A stretch of DNA of 64,000 nt from Parolsenella massiliensis (GTDB taxonomy: Bacteria > Actinomycetota > Coriobacteriia > Coriobacteriales > Atopobiaceae). The position numbers were made by a program, and so were the translations under genes. Under the pieces are notes generated by a model. That model had not been told where the DNA came from. It searched no databases and saw only the letters and a program-made list of their open reading frames with translations. The stretch's first letter is position 1, and each line of letters begins with the position of its first letter. The stretch is taken from positions 1,029,111 through 1,093,110 of the forward strand of contig NZ_LT671675.1 in NCBI RefSeq assembly GCF_900143685.1. Reading direction: 5' to 3'. Positions 28,538 to 36,895 of this stretch are shown piece by piece.

Positions 28538-28623
28538 GAAGGCCCCGGCCCCTGCCTAAGCAAACAATCCGCAGCGCCCCAAAGGGGCGCGAGGACGTTT
28601 GCGTGGCAGGGGCCGGGGCCTTC
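28538..28623 (-). repeat. Long structured hairpin element, copy B, after the 28643 gene
   Basis: A perfect 19-bp inverted repeat (28538-28556 with 28605-28623) starts 19 nt after the minus-strand glycosyltransferase stop. Inside lie AATCCGCAGCG (28566-28576) and CGCGAGGACGT (28588-28598), identical to copy A. An apical CCCC-AAA-GGGG hairpin replaces copy A's larger tip. AAAC/GTTT next to the core corresponds to GGAC/GTCC in copy A, a compensatory change. It also lies between convergent genes. Confidence 0.7.
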
Positions 28624-28642
28624 GCCAGCGACGTCAGCCGCT

Positions 28643-29683
28643 CTAGTTGAACTTCACGAGCTTCGAGGCGATGCGGTAGATGCCGAGCGTGAACTTCTCG
28701 CCCACCTTTGTGGGGAGGTTCGTCGCCAGGCCCACGATGCCCATGCGGGCGCGGCGGTACATGCGCTTGTCGTACTGCTTGAGGTGATCCCAGAGCTCCT
28801 CGCAGTTCTTCATGGCGTCGGGCTCGTCGGACATGCGCGAGAAGATGGAGCACACGGCCATCATGAGCGTGAAGTAGCCGATCATGTAGCTGCGCAGCTC
28901 CGGCGTCTCGATGTCGTCGTAGAGGTGATAGGCGTCCATCATGATGCGCGTGATGCGCAGCTGCTGGTCGATGCGGCTCACCATGACCTTCTCGTTTACC
29001 GACTGGTCCTCGCGGCCGATGAAGTAGCGGTAGAGGTCGACGTCGAGGTAGTACAGCGTCTTGCAGCGAGGCAGCGGCACGTAGGCGTAGATGTTGTCCA
29101 CGTAGAACGTGTGCGCGGGCATGGGGACGCCGCCGTCGCGCAGGACGTCGGTGCGGTAGCACAGCGAGTGCATGAGCAGGTTCTGGGCCATGTTGAAGTG
29201 GCCGATCTTGTCCCACGTGATGACCTTGTTGCGCTTGAGCACGTATTTGTAGTCGATGACGTTCTGGGTGTTGTCCTCGACGTGCTCGTAGACGTAGTTC
29301 GTGATGACGAGGTCGACGCGCATGTCGCGCCACTCGAAGTCGCGAAGCGTCGAGAGAAGCTTGGAGAGCGCATCGTCGTCAAGCCAGTCATCGGAGTCGA
29401 CGACCTTGAAGTACAGGCCCTTCGCGTGCTCGAGCGCCGCGAGCACCGCCATGCCGTGGCCGCCGTTATCCTGGTGGACCGCCTCGACGATGTTCGGGTA
29501 GCGACTCTGCCACTCGAGGGCCTTCTCGTAGGTGTTGTCCTTCGTGGAGCCGTCGTCCACGACGACGATCTGCACGTCGTCGGCGTAGTTGCTGCCCTCG
29601 AGGATCGAGGTGATGCAGTGGTCCATGTACTCCGCGGAGTTGTAGCACGGAATGCCAAAGGTGATGGTCTTGCCTGTAGTCAC
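28643..29683 (-). CDS. Family-2 glycosyltransferase
   Basis: GT-A fold transferase, 346 residues, cytoplasmic with no clear membrane helix. It has a typical N-terminus (TFGIPCYNSAEYMDHCITSIL), VDDGSTKDNT and DSDDWLDDDAL (the DxD metal site). It lies 90 bp downstream of glf on the same strand. A role in a galactofuranose-containing surface glycan is a reasonable inference, but the donor sugar is unknown. Confidence 0.85.
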   Translation of the reverse strand: MTTGKTITFGIPCYNSAEYMDHCITSILEGSNYADDVQIVVVDDGSTKDNTYEKALEWQSRYPNIVEAVHQDNGGHGMAVLAALEHAKGLYFKVVDSDDWLDDDALSKLLSTLRDFEWRDMRVDLVITNYVYEHVEDNTQNVIDYKYVLKRNKVITWDKIGHFNMAQNLLMHSLCYRTDVLRDGGVPMPAHTFYVDNIYAYVPLPRCKTLYYLDVDLYRYFIGREDQSVNEKVMVSRIDQQLRITRIMMDAYHLYDDIETPELRSYMIGYFTLMMAVCSIFSRMSDEPDAMKNCEELWDHLKQYDKRMYRRARMGIVGLATNLPTKVGEKFTLGIYRIASKLVKFN

Positions 29684-29736
29684 AGTTCTCTCCCTGGGTG
29701 CCCCACCATGCGAGGTGTCCTGGTGGTCTCGAGCAC

Positions 29737-29763
29737 GCGCCCCCAGACGGCATCCGGGGGCGC
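29737..29763 (-). terminator. Hairpin after glf
   Basis: GCGCCCCC (29737-29744) pairs with GGGGGCGC (29756-29763), a perfect 8-bp GC stem without a T-run. It may reduce read-through from glf into the glycosyltransferase. Confidence 0.5.
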
Positions 29764-29773
29764 GACGGTCTTG

Positions 29774-30976
29774 CTAGTTGTGGGCGGCCACGAGCTCGTC
29801 GGACAGGTCGAGGGCGCTGGCGACGACGCCGTCCATGTCGTAGTAGCGGTACTCCGCGAGGCGACCCACCGGGTGGAAGTTCGTCAGACGGCTCACGCGG
29901 GCGAGATAGCGCTGGTAGAGCTGCTTGTTCTCGTCCTCGAGGATGGCGTAGTAGGGCGTCTCGCCGCTCTCGGGCGTGTAGGCCTTGGAGTACTCGCGCA
30001 TGATCGTGGTCTTGCCGGGAACGACTTGGCCGGTCATGTTCTTGAACTCGGTGATGCGCGTGAAGTCCTCGCTCGTCGTGTAGTTCACCGTGCCGACGGG
30101 CTGGAACTGATCCTGGTCGAGCGTCTCGAACTGCATGTCGAGCGTGCGGTACGGCAGCGAGCCCAGGTCGAGGCCGAACAGCTCGTCGAGGGGACCCGTG
30201 TAGACGATCTCTCCGCCATAGGGCTTGCCGCAGACCTTGGCGTAGTCGTCGTCGACCATGAGGATATCGCGGACGTCGACGCCGAGGAACACGTCGATGA
30301 GGTCGTGGTCAAGCAGGCGCTCGAAGAGCTTCGTGTAGCCCTCGGCCGGCATGCCCTGGTGGGCGACGCGCGGGAAGTAGCGGTCATCGTCTCCGACGAA
30401 CACGGGGACGCGACCGGTGACGGAGGGGTCGACCTGGTCGGGCGTGGTGCCCCACTGCTTCATCGTGTAGTGGAGGAACACGTTCTCGTAGACGTAGTCG
30501 GCAACCTCCTGAAGGTCCGGGTCGTTCTTCTCGCGAAGCTCGAGGATGGGGACCTTCTTGTTCTCGCCGAACGTCTCGACGAGCTTGCGGTAGAGGGCCT
30601 CGCCGCGCTCCTCGCCAAAGGCGAGCTTGAGGCTCTTGTGGTTGAACGGAACCGGCATGAGCGTGCCGTGGATGTTGGCAAGCACCTTGTGCTGGTAGTT
30701 CGTCCACTCGGTGAAGCGAGAGAGGAACTGGTGCACGCGGTCGGACTGCGTGTGGTAGATGTGCGGACCGTACTTGTGGACGAGAATCCCCGCGTCGTCG
30801 ACGTAGTCATAGGCGTTGCCGGCGATGTGGTCGCGGCGCTCGATGACGGCGACGTGGAAGCCGCAGGCCTCGGCAAGGCGACGGGCGCAGACAGACCCCG
30901 CGTATCCGGCGCCCACGACGATCATGTCATACGTGTCGGCGTTAAACCCAGCGGGAAGCCCACTTGCGATAGCCAT
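29774..30976 (-). CDS. glf: UDP-galactopyranose mutase
   Basis: FAD enzyme converting UDP-galactopyranose to UDP-galactofuranose for cell-surface glycans. The N-terminal dinucleotide fold is MIVVGAGYAGSVCARRLAE. The family motifs GPHIYHT, KQWGTTPDQ and a C-terminal NFHPVGRLAEYRYYDMD are present. 400 residues, with GAGAGGAA before the ATG. Divergent from pta. Confidence 0.95.
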   Translation of the reverse strand: MAIASGLPAGFNADTYDMIVVGAGYAGSVCARRLAEACGFHVAVIERRDHIAGNAYDYVDDAGILVHKYGPHIYHTQSDRVHQFLSRFTEWTNYQHKVLANIHGTLMPVPFNHKSLKLAFGEERGEALYRKLVETFGENKKVPILELREKNDPDLQEVADYVYENVFLHYTMKQWGTTPDQVDPSVTGRVPVFVGDDDRYFPRVAHQGMPAEGYTKLFERLLDHDLIDVFLGVDVRDILMVDDDYAKVCGKPYGGEIVYTGPLDELFGLDLGSLPYRTLDMQFETLDQDQFQPVGTVNYTTSEDFTRITEFKNMTGQVVPGKTTIMREYSKAYTPESGETPYYAILEDENKQLYQRYLARVSRLTNFHPVGRLAEYRYYDMDGVVASALDLSDELVAAHN

Positions 30977-31060
30977 TCGATTCCTCTCGACAGTTCATCG
31001 GTTCACGCGTGACGCGCGCAGCCAGGGCCTGGCCAAGTGCGTCCCAAATCTGTCCGTGAT

Positions 31061-31090
31061 TCTATACCAGGCGAACCTATAATGGGTTCG
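31061..31090. promoter_or_regulatory. Divergent glf/pta promoter region with palindrome on the pta -10
   Basis: On plus, a consensus TATAAT (31078-31083) lies 48 bp before pta with a weak GTGATT 17 bp upstream. On minus, TATAGA (31061-31066) can serve glf. CGAACC (31072-31077) and GGTTCG (31085-31090) are inverted repeats exactly bracketing the pta -10, so a bound protein would block that promoter. Confidence 0.6.
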
Positions 31091-31130
31091 GTGTCACCTG
31101 ATGCCAGTAAAACGCCAAAAAAGGAGCGAA

Positions 31131-32111
31131 ATGAGCGATTTCCTGCAGCGTATGAAGTCTGCCGCCAAGGCGGACAAGAAGACGATCGTCCTGCCCGAGG
31201 GCGAGGACCCGCGCACCATCGAGGCCGCAAAGAAGATCGTCGAGGAGGGCCTCGCCAACCTCATCATCCTTGGTGACCCCAAGCAGATCAGCGTCGAGGG
31301 CGTCACGGTCATTGACCCCAAGACCGCCGAGAAGCACGAGGCCTACGCCGAGAAGTTCGCCGAGCTGCGCGCCAAGAAGGGCGTGACCATCGAGCAGGCC
31401 CGCGAGCAGATGAACGACGCCACCTACTTCGGCACCATGATGGTCAAGATGGGCGACGCCGACGGCCTGGTCTCCGGCGCCTGCCACTCCACGGCCAACA
31501 CCCTGCGCCCGGCCCTGCAGATCCTCAAGACCGCCCCGGGCACGAAGCTCGTCTCGGCCTTCTTCATCATGTGCACGAAGACCCCGGAGTACGGTGCCGA
31601 GGGCACGCTCATGTTCGCCGACTGCGGCCTGAACATCGACCCGAACGCCGACGAGCTCTCCGAGATCGCCATCGCCTCCGCCAACAGCTGGAAGGCCTTC
31701 ATGGGCGACGTGGAGCCCAAGGTCGCCATGCTGTCCTTCTCCACGAAGGGCTCCGCCAAGGGCGAGGTCCCCGAGAAGGTCCAGGAGGCCACCAAGCTCG
31801 CCAACGAGAAGGCACCCGAGCTCGCGCTCGACGGCGACCTGCAGCTTGACGCCGCGCTCGTCCAGTCCGTCGCCGACCTCAAGGCCCCGGGCTCCGAGGT
31901 CGCCGGCCACGCCAACATCCTCGTCTTCCCCGACCTCGAGGCCGGCAACATCGGCTACAAGCTCGTCCAGCGCTTCGGTGGCGCCGAGGCCTACGGCCCC
32001 ATCCTTCAGGGCATCGCCAAGCCGGTCAACGACCTGTCCCGTGGCTGCTCCGCCGACGACATCGTGGGCGTCGTTGCCATCACGGCTGTCCAGGCCCAGA
32101 TGGCCGAGTAG
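31131..32111 (+). CDS. pta: Phosphate acetyltransferase
   Basis: Converts acetyl-CoA and phosphate to acetyl phosphate, feeding acetate kinase (ackA at 50.7 kb) for ATP. The core PTA_PTB fold is complete: IVLPEGEDPRTIEAA, GDADGLVSGACHSTANTLRPALQ and the C-terminal NDLSRGCSADDIV. The ATG at 31131 follows AAGGAG; 326 residues, the short form without the N-terminal DRTGG domain. It ends at a strong terminator. Confidence 0.96.
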   Translation: MSDFLQRMKSAAKADKKTIVLPEGEDPRTIEAAKKIVEEGLANLIILGDPKQISVEGVTVIDPKTAEKHEAYAEKFAELRAKKGVTIEQAREQMNDATYFGTMMVKMGDADGLVSGACHSTANTLRPALQILKTAPGTKLVSAFFIMCTKTPEYGAEGTLMFADCGLNIDPNADELSEIAIASANSWKAFMGDVEPKVAMLSFSTKGSAKGEVPEKVQEATKLANEKAPELALDGDLQLDAALVQSVADLKAPGSEVAGHANILVFPDLEAGNIGYKLVQRFGGAEAYGPILQGIAKPVNDLSRGCSADDIVGVVAITAVQAQMAE

Positions 32112-32138
32112 AGCCAAAGACATACGGCGCATATGTGG

Positions 32139-32167
32139 GACCCCGGACGCTCGTCCGGGGTCTTTTT
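32139..32167 (+). terminator. Rho-independent terminator of pta
   Basis: GACCCCGGACG (32139-32149) and CGTCCGGGGTC (32152-32162) form the stem, followed by TTTTT (32163-32167). Confidence 0.93.
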
Positions 32168-32235
32168 GCTAGCCATACAAGCCGCAACGTATGCTTGTTC
32201 TACTTTTGGCACTGCTCTTCCGTTGACCCGATGAT

Positions 32236-32655
32236 TCACGGAACATCGTTCACGGTGAGCTCGGTAATGACGCTGACGCCGCACGACATCGCCAGCTTGA
32301 TGAGCCTCTTGTCGAGCGAAAGCAGCATGGCCGCCCTTCTTCTTGCCGTGACGAGATAGAACAGGTCGTAGGTAGAGTGGGACAGCCTGACCGCCTCGCC
32401 CGCGACCTCTCCGGCCATGCCCTTAGTGTCGACAAATGTATCCACGAGGGAAAGCGCTCGATCGGTAGACTCCTGAGCCTGCTCCACCGTCATGAAACCG
32501 CCCCGCACGTATTTGGAAAACACGTGCGCCACCTCAGCCACGTACAAGTCGGGCGCGACGACAAGTTCGTTGTCATAGACGAAGGAAGCCAGCTTCTCGG
32601 CCTCGGGCAGCTTGCGAACCAGGCCAACGCCAGCGCTAGCATCCAAGACGATCAT
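32236..32655 (-). CDS. vapC: VapC-type PIN-domain toxin
   Basis: PIN-fold RNase, 139 residues. The acidic set is visible: DASA (D5), the Glu in YVAEVAHVF, and the Asp residues in STYDLFYLVTARR and LSLDKRL. The ATG at 32655 lies inside the antitoxin's last codons (20-bp overlap). VapC proteins cut tRNA or rRNA when freed from their antitoxin; the target here is unknown. Confidence 0.85.
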   Translation of the reverse strand: MIVLDASAGVGLVRKLPEAEKLASFVYDNELVVAPDLYVAEVAHVFSKYVRGGFMTVEQAQESTDRALSLVDTFVDTKGMAGEVAGEAVRLSHSTYDLFYLVTARRRAAMLLSLDKRLIKLAMSCGVSVITELTVNDVP

Positions 32656-32962
32656 CGCGCTCCCTCCTCCCCTCTCGAATGAGCTCGGCCGGGCTGGGGA
32701 AGTCATCGGGCACGATGCTCGGCGGCATCGCGGCTATCTCCTCGAGCACACGACGGCGACGGGCGATACGCGCCTGCCGCTCGGCCTCCTCGTCCACGAG
32801 CCGAAACCTCGCCGGCATCTCATCCGGACGCGTGGCTGGGTCTACATGGCGCTCGATGGCCACAATCGTCTCCTGGGCAAGGCTGCGGTGCTCTCGCTCC
32901 GCACGCGCCTTGAGCTTGTCATAGAGGTCCTGGGGAAGGTCTCTCACCTGTAGCGCTGGCAT
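32636..32962 (-). CDS. vapB: VapB/FitA-like ribbon-helix-helix antitoxin
   Basis: 108 residues. The N-terminal MPALQVRDLPQDLYDKLKAR and the following HRSLAQE match the FitA/Arc-like ribbon-helix-helix; an Arg-rich helix and Pro-rich C-terminus should bind the toxin. The ATG at 32962 follows AAGGGAG; a TTG upstream is less likely. It overlaps vapC and has a palindrome at its promoter, as expected for autoregulation. Confidence 0.82.
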   Translation of the reverse strand: MPALQVRDLPQDLYDKLKARAEREHRSLAQETIVAIERHVDPATRPDEMPARFRLVDEEAERQARIARRRRVLEEIAAMPPSIVPDDFPSPAELIREGRRERDDRLGC

Positions 32963-32975
32963 ATGCGGCTCCCTT

Positions 32976-32996
32976 CTGCATGCGCACTGCATGCAG
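32976..32996. promoter_or_regulatory. Probable vapBC operator
   Basis: CTGCATGC (32976-32983) and GCATGCAG (32989-32996) are perfect inverted repeats with a 5-bp centre, 14 bp before vapB. Confidence 0.6.
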
Positions 32997-33012
32997 CATA
33001 CCTCGCCGTCGC

Positions 33013-33046
33013 ACAAAGAAAGCGCCCCGCCGAATAGACGGGGCGC
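33013..33046 (-). terminator. Terminator of pckA
   Basis: On minus, GCGCCCCG and CGGGGCGC (33022-33029, 33039-33046) form the stem, followed by TTTCTTTG. Confidence 0.8.
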
Positions 33047-33058
33047 AGGAGGCTCGGA

Positions 33059-34669
33059 CTACTCGCCAAGCGGGTGCGGGCCCGCGGCAAGCACGTTCTC
33101 GTCAAGGTCGGGGTAGCGCTCGGCGGCGTGTCGCTCGAACATGGCGGCGAGCTTCTCGGCCGCCTCGTCGTAGGCCTCGGGCGTGGTCCAGGTGTGACGG
33201 GGGTTGAGCACCGCCGGCGTGACGCCGGGGCAGTCGAGCGGGATGTCCAAGTTCAGGCGCTCATCGTGCTCGTAGCCACCGGCATCGAGGTCTCCCGATA
33301 GCGCGGCGGCAACGAGTGAGCGCGTCACGGCAAGGCTGATGCGGTAGCCAGACCCATATGCGCCGCCCTGCCAGCCCGTGTTCACAAGGTAGACGCGCGC
33401 CTTCGTGCTGTCGATGCGCTTGCCAAGCATGCCGGCATAGACGCTCGGGGACAGCGGCATGAACGGCTCGCCAAACAGCGCGGAGAACGTGGGCGTGGGC
33501 TCCGAGACGCCCACCTCCGTGCCCGCGACCTTGGACGTGAAGCCTGCCATGAAGTGATACATCGCTGCCTCGCGCGAGAGGCGAGCAATCGGCGGCAGCA
33601 CGCCGAACGCATCGCACGTGAGGAACAGCACCACGCTGGGGATGCCGCCGCGGCCGTCGAGGCGAACGCTCTTGATGTGCTCCACGGGATAGGCCACGCG
33701 CGTGTTCTGCGTGCGCGTGGTGTCTGAGTAGTCCGGCTCGCGCGTCTCTAGGTCGAGGATGACGTTCTCGCATACGGCGCCAAAGCGGATGGCCTCGTAG
33801 ATGTCGGGCTCCGCGATGGGGCTCAGGTCGATGGCCTTTGCGTAGCAGCCGCCCTCGATGTTGAAGATGCCGCGACTGGACCAGCCATGCTCGTCGTCAC
33901 CGATGAGCAGGCGGTTTGGGTCTGCCGAGAGCGTGGTCTTGCCCGTGCCCGACAGGCCAAACAGGACGGCCGTCTGGCCCGTCATGGGGTCGACGTTTGC
34001 CGAGCAGTGCATGGACAGAACGTCGTCCTCGACGGGGAGCAGGTAGTTCATGAACGAGAAGACGGCCTTCTTGATCTCTCCCGAATAGCCCGTTCCCGCA
34101 ACGACCACGCCCCCATGGGCAAGGTCGAGCACGACGGCCGCTCCGGAGTTGGTGCCGTCCGTCTCGGGGTCGCAGCGGTATCCCGGCGCCGCGAGCACGT
34201 AGATGTCCGGCTCGCCAAAGCTCGCGAGCTCGCGCGCCGTGGGCCGCACGAGCATCTGATGCACGAACAGCGCCTGGCTCGCGCGCTCGCAGATGACGCA
34301 AACCTTGCGCGAGTGGTTGCGGTCCGCACCCGCCAGGCCGTGCACCACGAAGAGCTCGCGACCATAGAGGTAGCCGGCGACTCCCGAGCAGATGTGCTCG
34401 TAGCTTTCGCGGTCCATGGGGACGTTGACGTCTCCCCAGCAGACCTTGTCGTGAATGGCCGGGTCATCGACAACGAAGCGGTCATGGGGCGAGCGGCCGG
34501 TTCGCTCGCCCGTATCGACGACGAGCGAGCCATTGGACGCCAGGACGCCCTCGCCATTTGCCAACGCGGCCTCGATGAGATTTGCCGGCGAGAGGTCTAT
34601 GTGGACCTGCGGAGCTCCGGAAACGGCCTGGTCACGCTCGATAAGGCGCTCTACCTGTGCTTTCTTCAT
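33059..34669 (-). CDS. pckA: Phosphoenolpyruvate carboxykinase (ATP)
   Basis: Interconverts oxaloacetate plus ATP with PEP plus CO2 plus ADP; in fermenters it can also fix CO2. The ATP P-loop is GLSGTGKTTLS, the metal-binding IGDDEHGW follows, and the family motifs RTGRSPHDRF and NTGWQGG are present. The ATG at 34669 is spaced correctly from GGGGGAG; two earlier ATGs are too close or lack a site. 536 residues, family length. A 20-bp palindrome lies 40 bp upstream. Confidence 0.96.
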   Translation of the reverse strand: MKKAQVERLIERDQAVSGAPQVHIDLSPANLIEAALANGEGVLASNGSLVVDTGERTGRSPHDRFVVDDPAIHDKVCWGDVNVPMDRESYEHICSGVAGYLYGRELFVVHGLAGADRNHSRKVCVICERASQALFVHQMLVRPTARELASFGEPDIYVLAAPGYRCDPETDGTNSGAAVVLDLAHGGVVVAGTGYSGEIKKAVFSFMNYLLPVEDDVLSMHCSANVDPMTGQTAVLFGLSGTGKTTLSADPNRLLIGDDEHGWSSRGIFNIEGGCYAKAIDLSPIAEPDIYEAIRFGAVCENVILDLETREPDYSDTTRTQNTRVAYPVEHIKSVRLDGRGGIPSVVLFLTCDAFGVLPPIARLSREAAMYHFMAGFTSKVAGTEVGVSEPTPTFSALFGEPFMPLSPSVYAGMLGKRIDSTKARVYLVNTGWQGGAYGSGYRISLAVTRSLVAAALSGDLDAGGYEHDERLNLDIPLDCPGVTPAVLNPRHTWTTPEAYDEAAEKLAAMFERHAAERYPDLDENVLAAGPHPLGE

Positions 34670-34708
34670 GTCCATCTCCCCCTTTGGCCCACGCGCTCGC
34701 ATGCGCGC

Positions 34709-34728
34709 AGAGACAGTCGACTGTCTCT
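34709..34728. promoter_or_regulatory. Perfect 20-bp palindrome upstream of pckA
   Basis: AGAGACAGTC (34709-34718) is followed directly by its reverse complement GACTGTCTCT (34719-34728). No spacer, no mismatch. It lies between the cyclophilin gene and pckA, 40 bp before the pckA start, and is a good operator candidate for pckA. Confidence 0.6.
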
Positions 34729-34803
34729 TGCTTTACCCAAGTGGAGTGTCGGGGGATACGAGACGAGCGGCAAGCGGCGCCGTTCCGCCCGCAAGCGGCG
34801 TGG

Positions 34804-35472
34804 CTAGTCGTCCATCGAGATCGAGGAGATGCGCGGCTGGTCTGCCGCGGCGATCGTGCCGTTGTTGTCCATGGGGTGTGCGGCCTCGCACATGGCGTCC
34901 ACGACGTCCATGCCCTCGGTCACGTGGCCAAAAGCGGCATACTGCCCGTCGAGGCTCGGCGTGTCGGCCTGCATGATGAAGAACTGCGAGCTAGCGGAGT
35001 TATAGGCCTGGGAGCGCGCCATGGAGATGGTGCCGCGCACATGGCTGATGGAGTTGGGGTGGCCGTTCTCGGAGAACTCCCCCACGATCTTCTCGGAGGA
35101 GCCACCCGTGCCGTTGCCGTTGGGGTCGCCGCCCTGGACCATGAAGCCGGAGATGATGCGATGGAACGTCAGGCCGTTGTAGAAGCCCTCGTCGGCGAGC
35201 TTGGCGAAGTTGGTGACCGTGACGGGCGCCACGTCGGCGTCGAGCTCGAGCTTTATGGTGCCATACCCCTCCACCTCTATCGTGGCGTGGTGCGTGCCCG
35301 AGGCATACGTGCCACTGGCGCTCGTCACGCACGAGCCGGATGCCGAGGCCGACGTCGCGGCCGACGTGCTCGCCGAGGAGTCAGAGGCTCCCTTGGCGCC
35401 GCAGCCTGCGAGGCACAGAGTTGCCATGCCCAGTGAAGACAGGAGAAACGAGCGACGGGACATGACGACCAT
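34804..35472 (-). CDS. Cyclophilin-type peptidyl-prolyl isomerase, lipoprotein
   Basis: Signal peptide with lipobox LAGC ([20 protein letters not shown]) then a Ser/Ala-rich linker and a cyclophilin domain. The [14 protein letters not shown] signature carries the catalytic Arg, followed by SQFFIM. 222 residues. The ATG at 35472 has GGAGG 5 nt upstream. It starts 26 bp after the ABC fusion gene, so it may share its transcript. Likely folds exported proteins on the outer face of the membrane. Confidence 0.9.
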   Translation of the reverse strand: MVVMSRRSFLLSSLGMATLCLAGCGAKGASDSSASTSAATSASASGSCVTSASGTYASGTHHATIEVEGYGTIKLELDADVAPVTVTNFAKLADEGFYNGLTFHRIISGFMVQGGDPNGNGTGGSSEKIVGEFSENGHPNSISHVRGTISMARSQAYNSASSQFFIMQADTPSLDGQYAAFGHVTEGMDVVDAMCEAAHPMDNNGTIAAADQPRISSISMDD

Positions 35473-35498
35473 GGGAACCTCCGAGTAGTACGTGGATG

Positions 35499-36884
35499 CT
35501 AGTCTGCAAGCACCAGTGTATCCGCTTCCAGACGCGAGGCGCACACGGCGTAGTGCGTGGCGACGATGAGCGAGCGGCCCCGCAGCTCGTCTGCGATAAC
35601 GGCGCAGGCGAGGTCTCGGGCCGCGTCGTCGAGGCCCGCGAACGGCTCGTCGAGCAGCACCGAGTCGCCGGGGGCCACGAGCGCCCGCGCGAGCTCGACA
35701 CGCCTGCGCTGCCCCCCAGAAAGCTCCGAAACCGCGGCGTCAACGTCGATGCCGGGCACGAGGCGCTCAAGCAGCTCGCGCAGCTCATCGACGCCCGTGC
35801 CCTCGCCCGCCGTAAGGGCCACGTTGCACAACGCGGACGCGCCCTCCACGAGGCGAGCGTCCTGGAGCTCAATCGAGAGAGATGCCGGGCCCTCGAAGCT
35901 ACCCGAGACAGGCTGCTCGAGGCCGACAAGCGTTCGAAGCAGCGTCGTCTTGCCCGACCCGCTCGGGGCCATGACGCACAGGCGGCCGCCGTCCGGGACG
36001 CACGCATCGATTGGGTTCGACACGCCATGGGCAAGCTTCACGCCGCGCAGCCGCCAGGCGCCACGCGGACGCTCGCCTCGAGCACCGGCAGGATGCAGGC
36101 GCACGATGGCGGCGACGTGAACGGCGGCGTTGCCGCTCGCTCGCACGAGCCGCAGAAACACGCGCTCGCACACGCTCGCGAGCGCGATGACCGCAATCGT
36201 CCACGCAAACAGGTCGGGCGTCTCGAGCAGAAGCTTTGCCTGGTAGATGCGCTCGCCGATGGAGCCGGCCGGCACGCCGATGAGCTCGGCGGCGACGCCT
36301 GCCTTCCAGCTCATGCCCACGACCGTCTCGCTCGCGGCAATGACGTAGGGAAGCACCTGCGGCCACGCGCAGCCAAGCGCCCGCGCCATGCCGGACACCC
36401 CATGAAGCGAGAAGACCTCGTCGAGGCCGCCGGCCGTGCGGTCGAGCCCCTCGAGCACCGGGAAGTAGACGGCTGGCAGCGCCATGAGAAACACCGCCGC
36501 CACGCTCACGTTCGCAGACCCCAGCCAAATGAGCAGCAGCACCACGACGCACACGACGGGCGTCGACTTGATGACCGTGAGCGGCACGCGCACGATGGCC
36601 CGCACGGCCCCGCTCGCGCGCGACATCGCCGCCAGCGCGAGCGCCAGCGCGTACGCCGCGAGCATGCCGCCGAGGATGCGCAGCGCCGAGAACTCAACCT
36701 TTGCCCAGAACGCGCCGCTCGAGACGAGACCCGCGAGCGACGCCGCCACATCGACCGGTCCAGGCAGGATGAGCGCCTGTCCCACGAGTGTGCTCGCGAG
36801 CTGCCACACGGCAAGCCACAGGGCGATGGCCGCAATACGCACGGCCATCGCCCCGCTCTGCCCGTTGTTACTCGTTCTATTCAC
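35499..36884 (-). CDS. ABC importer permease fused to ATPase (SsuC-SsuB type)
   Basis: Residues 1 to about 255 are a BPD-type permease with about six membrane helices and the EAA-like segment before [11 protein letters not shown]. Residues 280-461 are an ABC ATPase: Walker [12 protein letters not shown]-loop IELQDARL, signature [16 protein letters not shown], Walker [14 protein letters not shown]-loop VATHY. In NitT/TauT/SsuT importers these are normally separate proteins. No frameshift or stop lies between the parts. GTG at 36884; ATG at 36848 is an alternative. The binding protein gene is 11 bp upstream. Confidence 0.88.
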   Translation of the reverse strand: MNRTSNNGQSGAMAVRIAAIALWLAVWQLASTLVGQALILPGPVDVAASLAGLVSSGAFWAKVEFSALRILGGMLAAYALALALAAMSRASGAVRAIVRVPLTVIKSTPVVCVVVLLLIWLGSANVSVAAVFLMALPAVYFPVLEGLDRTAGGLDEVFSLHGVSGMARALGCAWPQVLPYVIAASETVVGMSWKAGVAAELIGVPAGSIGERIYQAKLLLETPDLFAWTIAVIALASVCERVFLRLVRASGNAAVHVAAIVRLHPAGARGERPRGAWRLRGVKLAHGVSNPIDACVPDGGRLCVMAPSGSGKTTLLRTLVGLEQPVSGSFEGPASLSIELQDARLVEGASALCNVALTAGEGTGVDELRELLERLVPGIDVDAAVSELSGGQRRRVELARALVAPGDSVLLDEPFAGLDDAARDLACAVIADELRGRSLIVATHYAVCASRLEADTLVLAD

Positions 36885-36895
36885 GAGAAGCGCCG

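Noticed and set aside
28784-31012. 742-residue plus-strand open frame across the glycosyltransferase and glf
   Set aside because: Shadow of two well-supported minus-strand genes.
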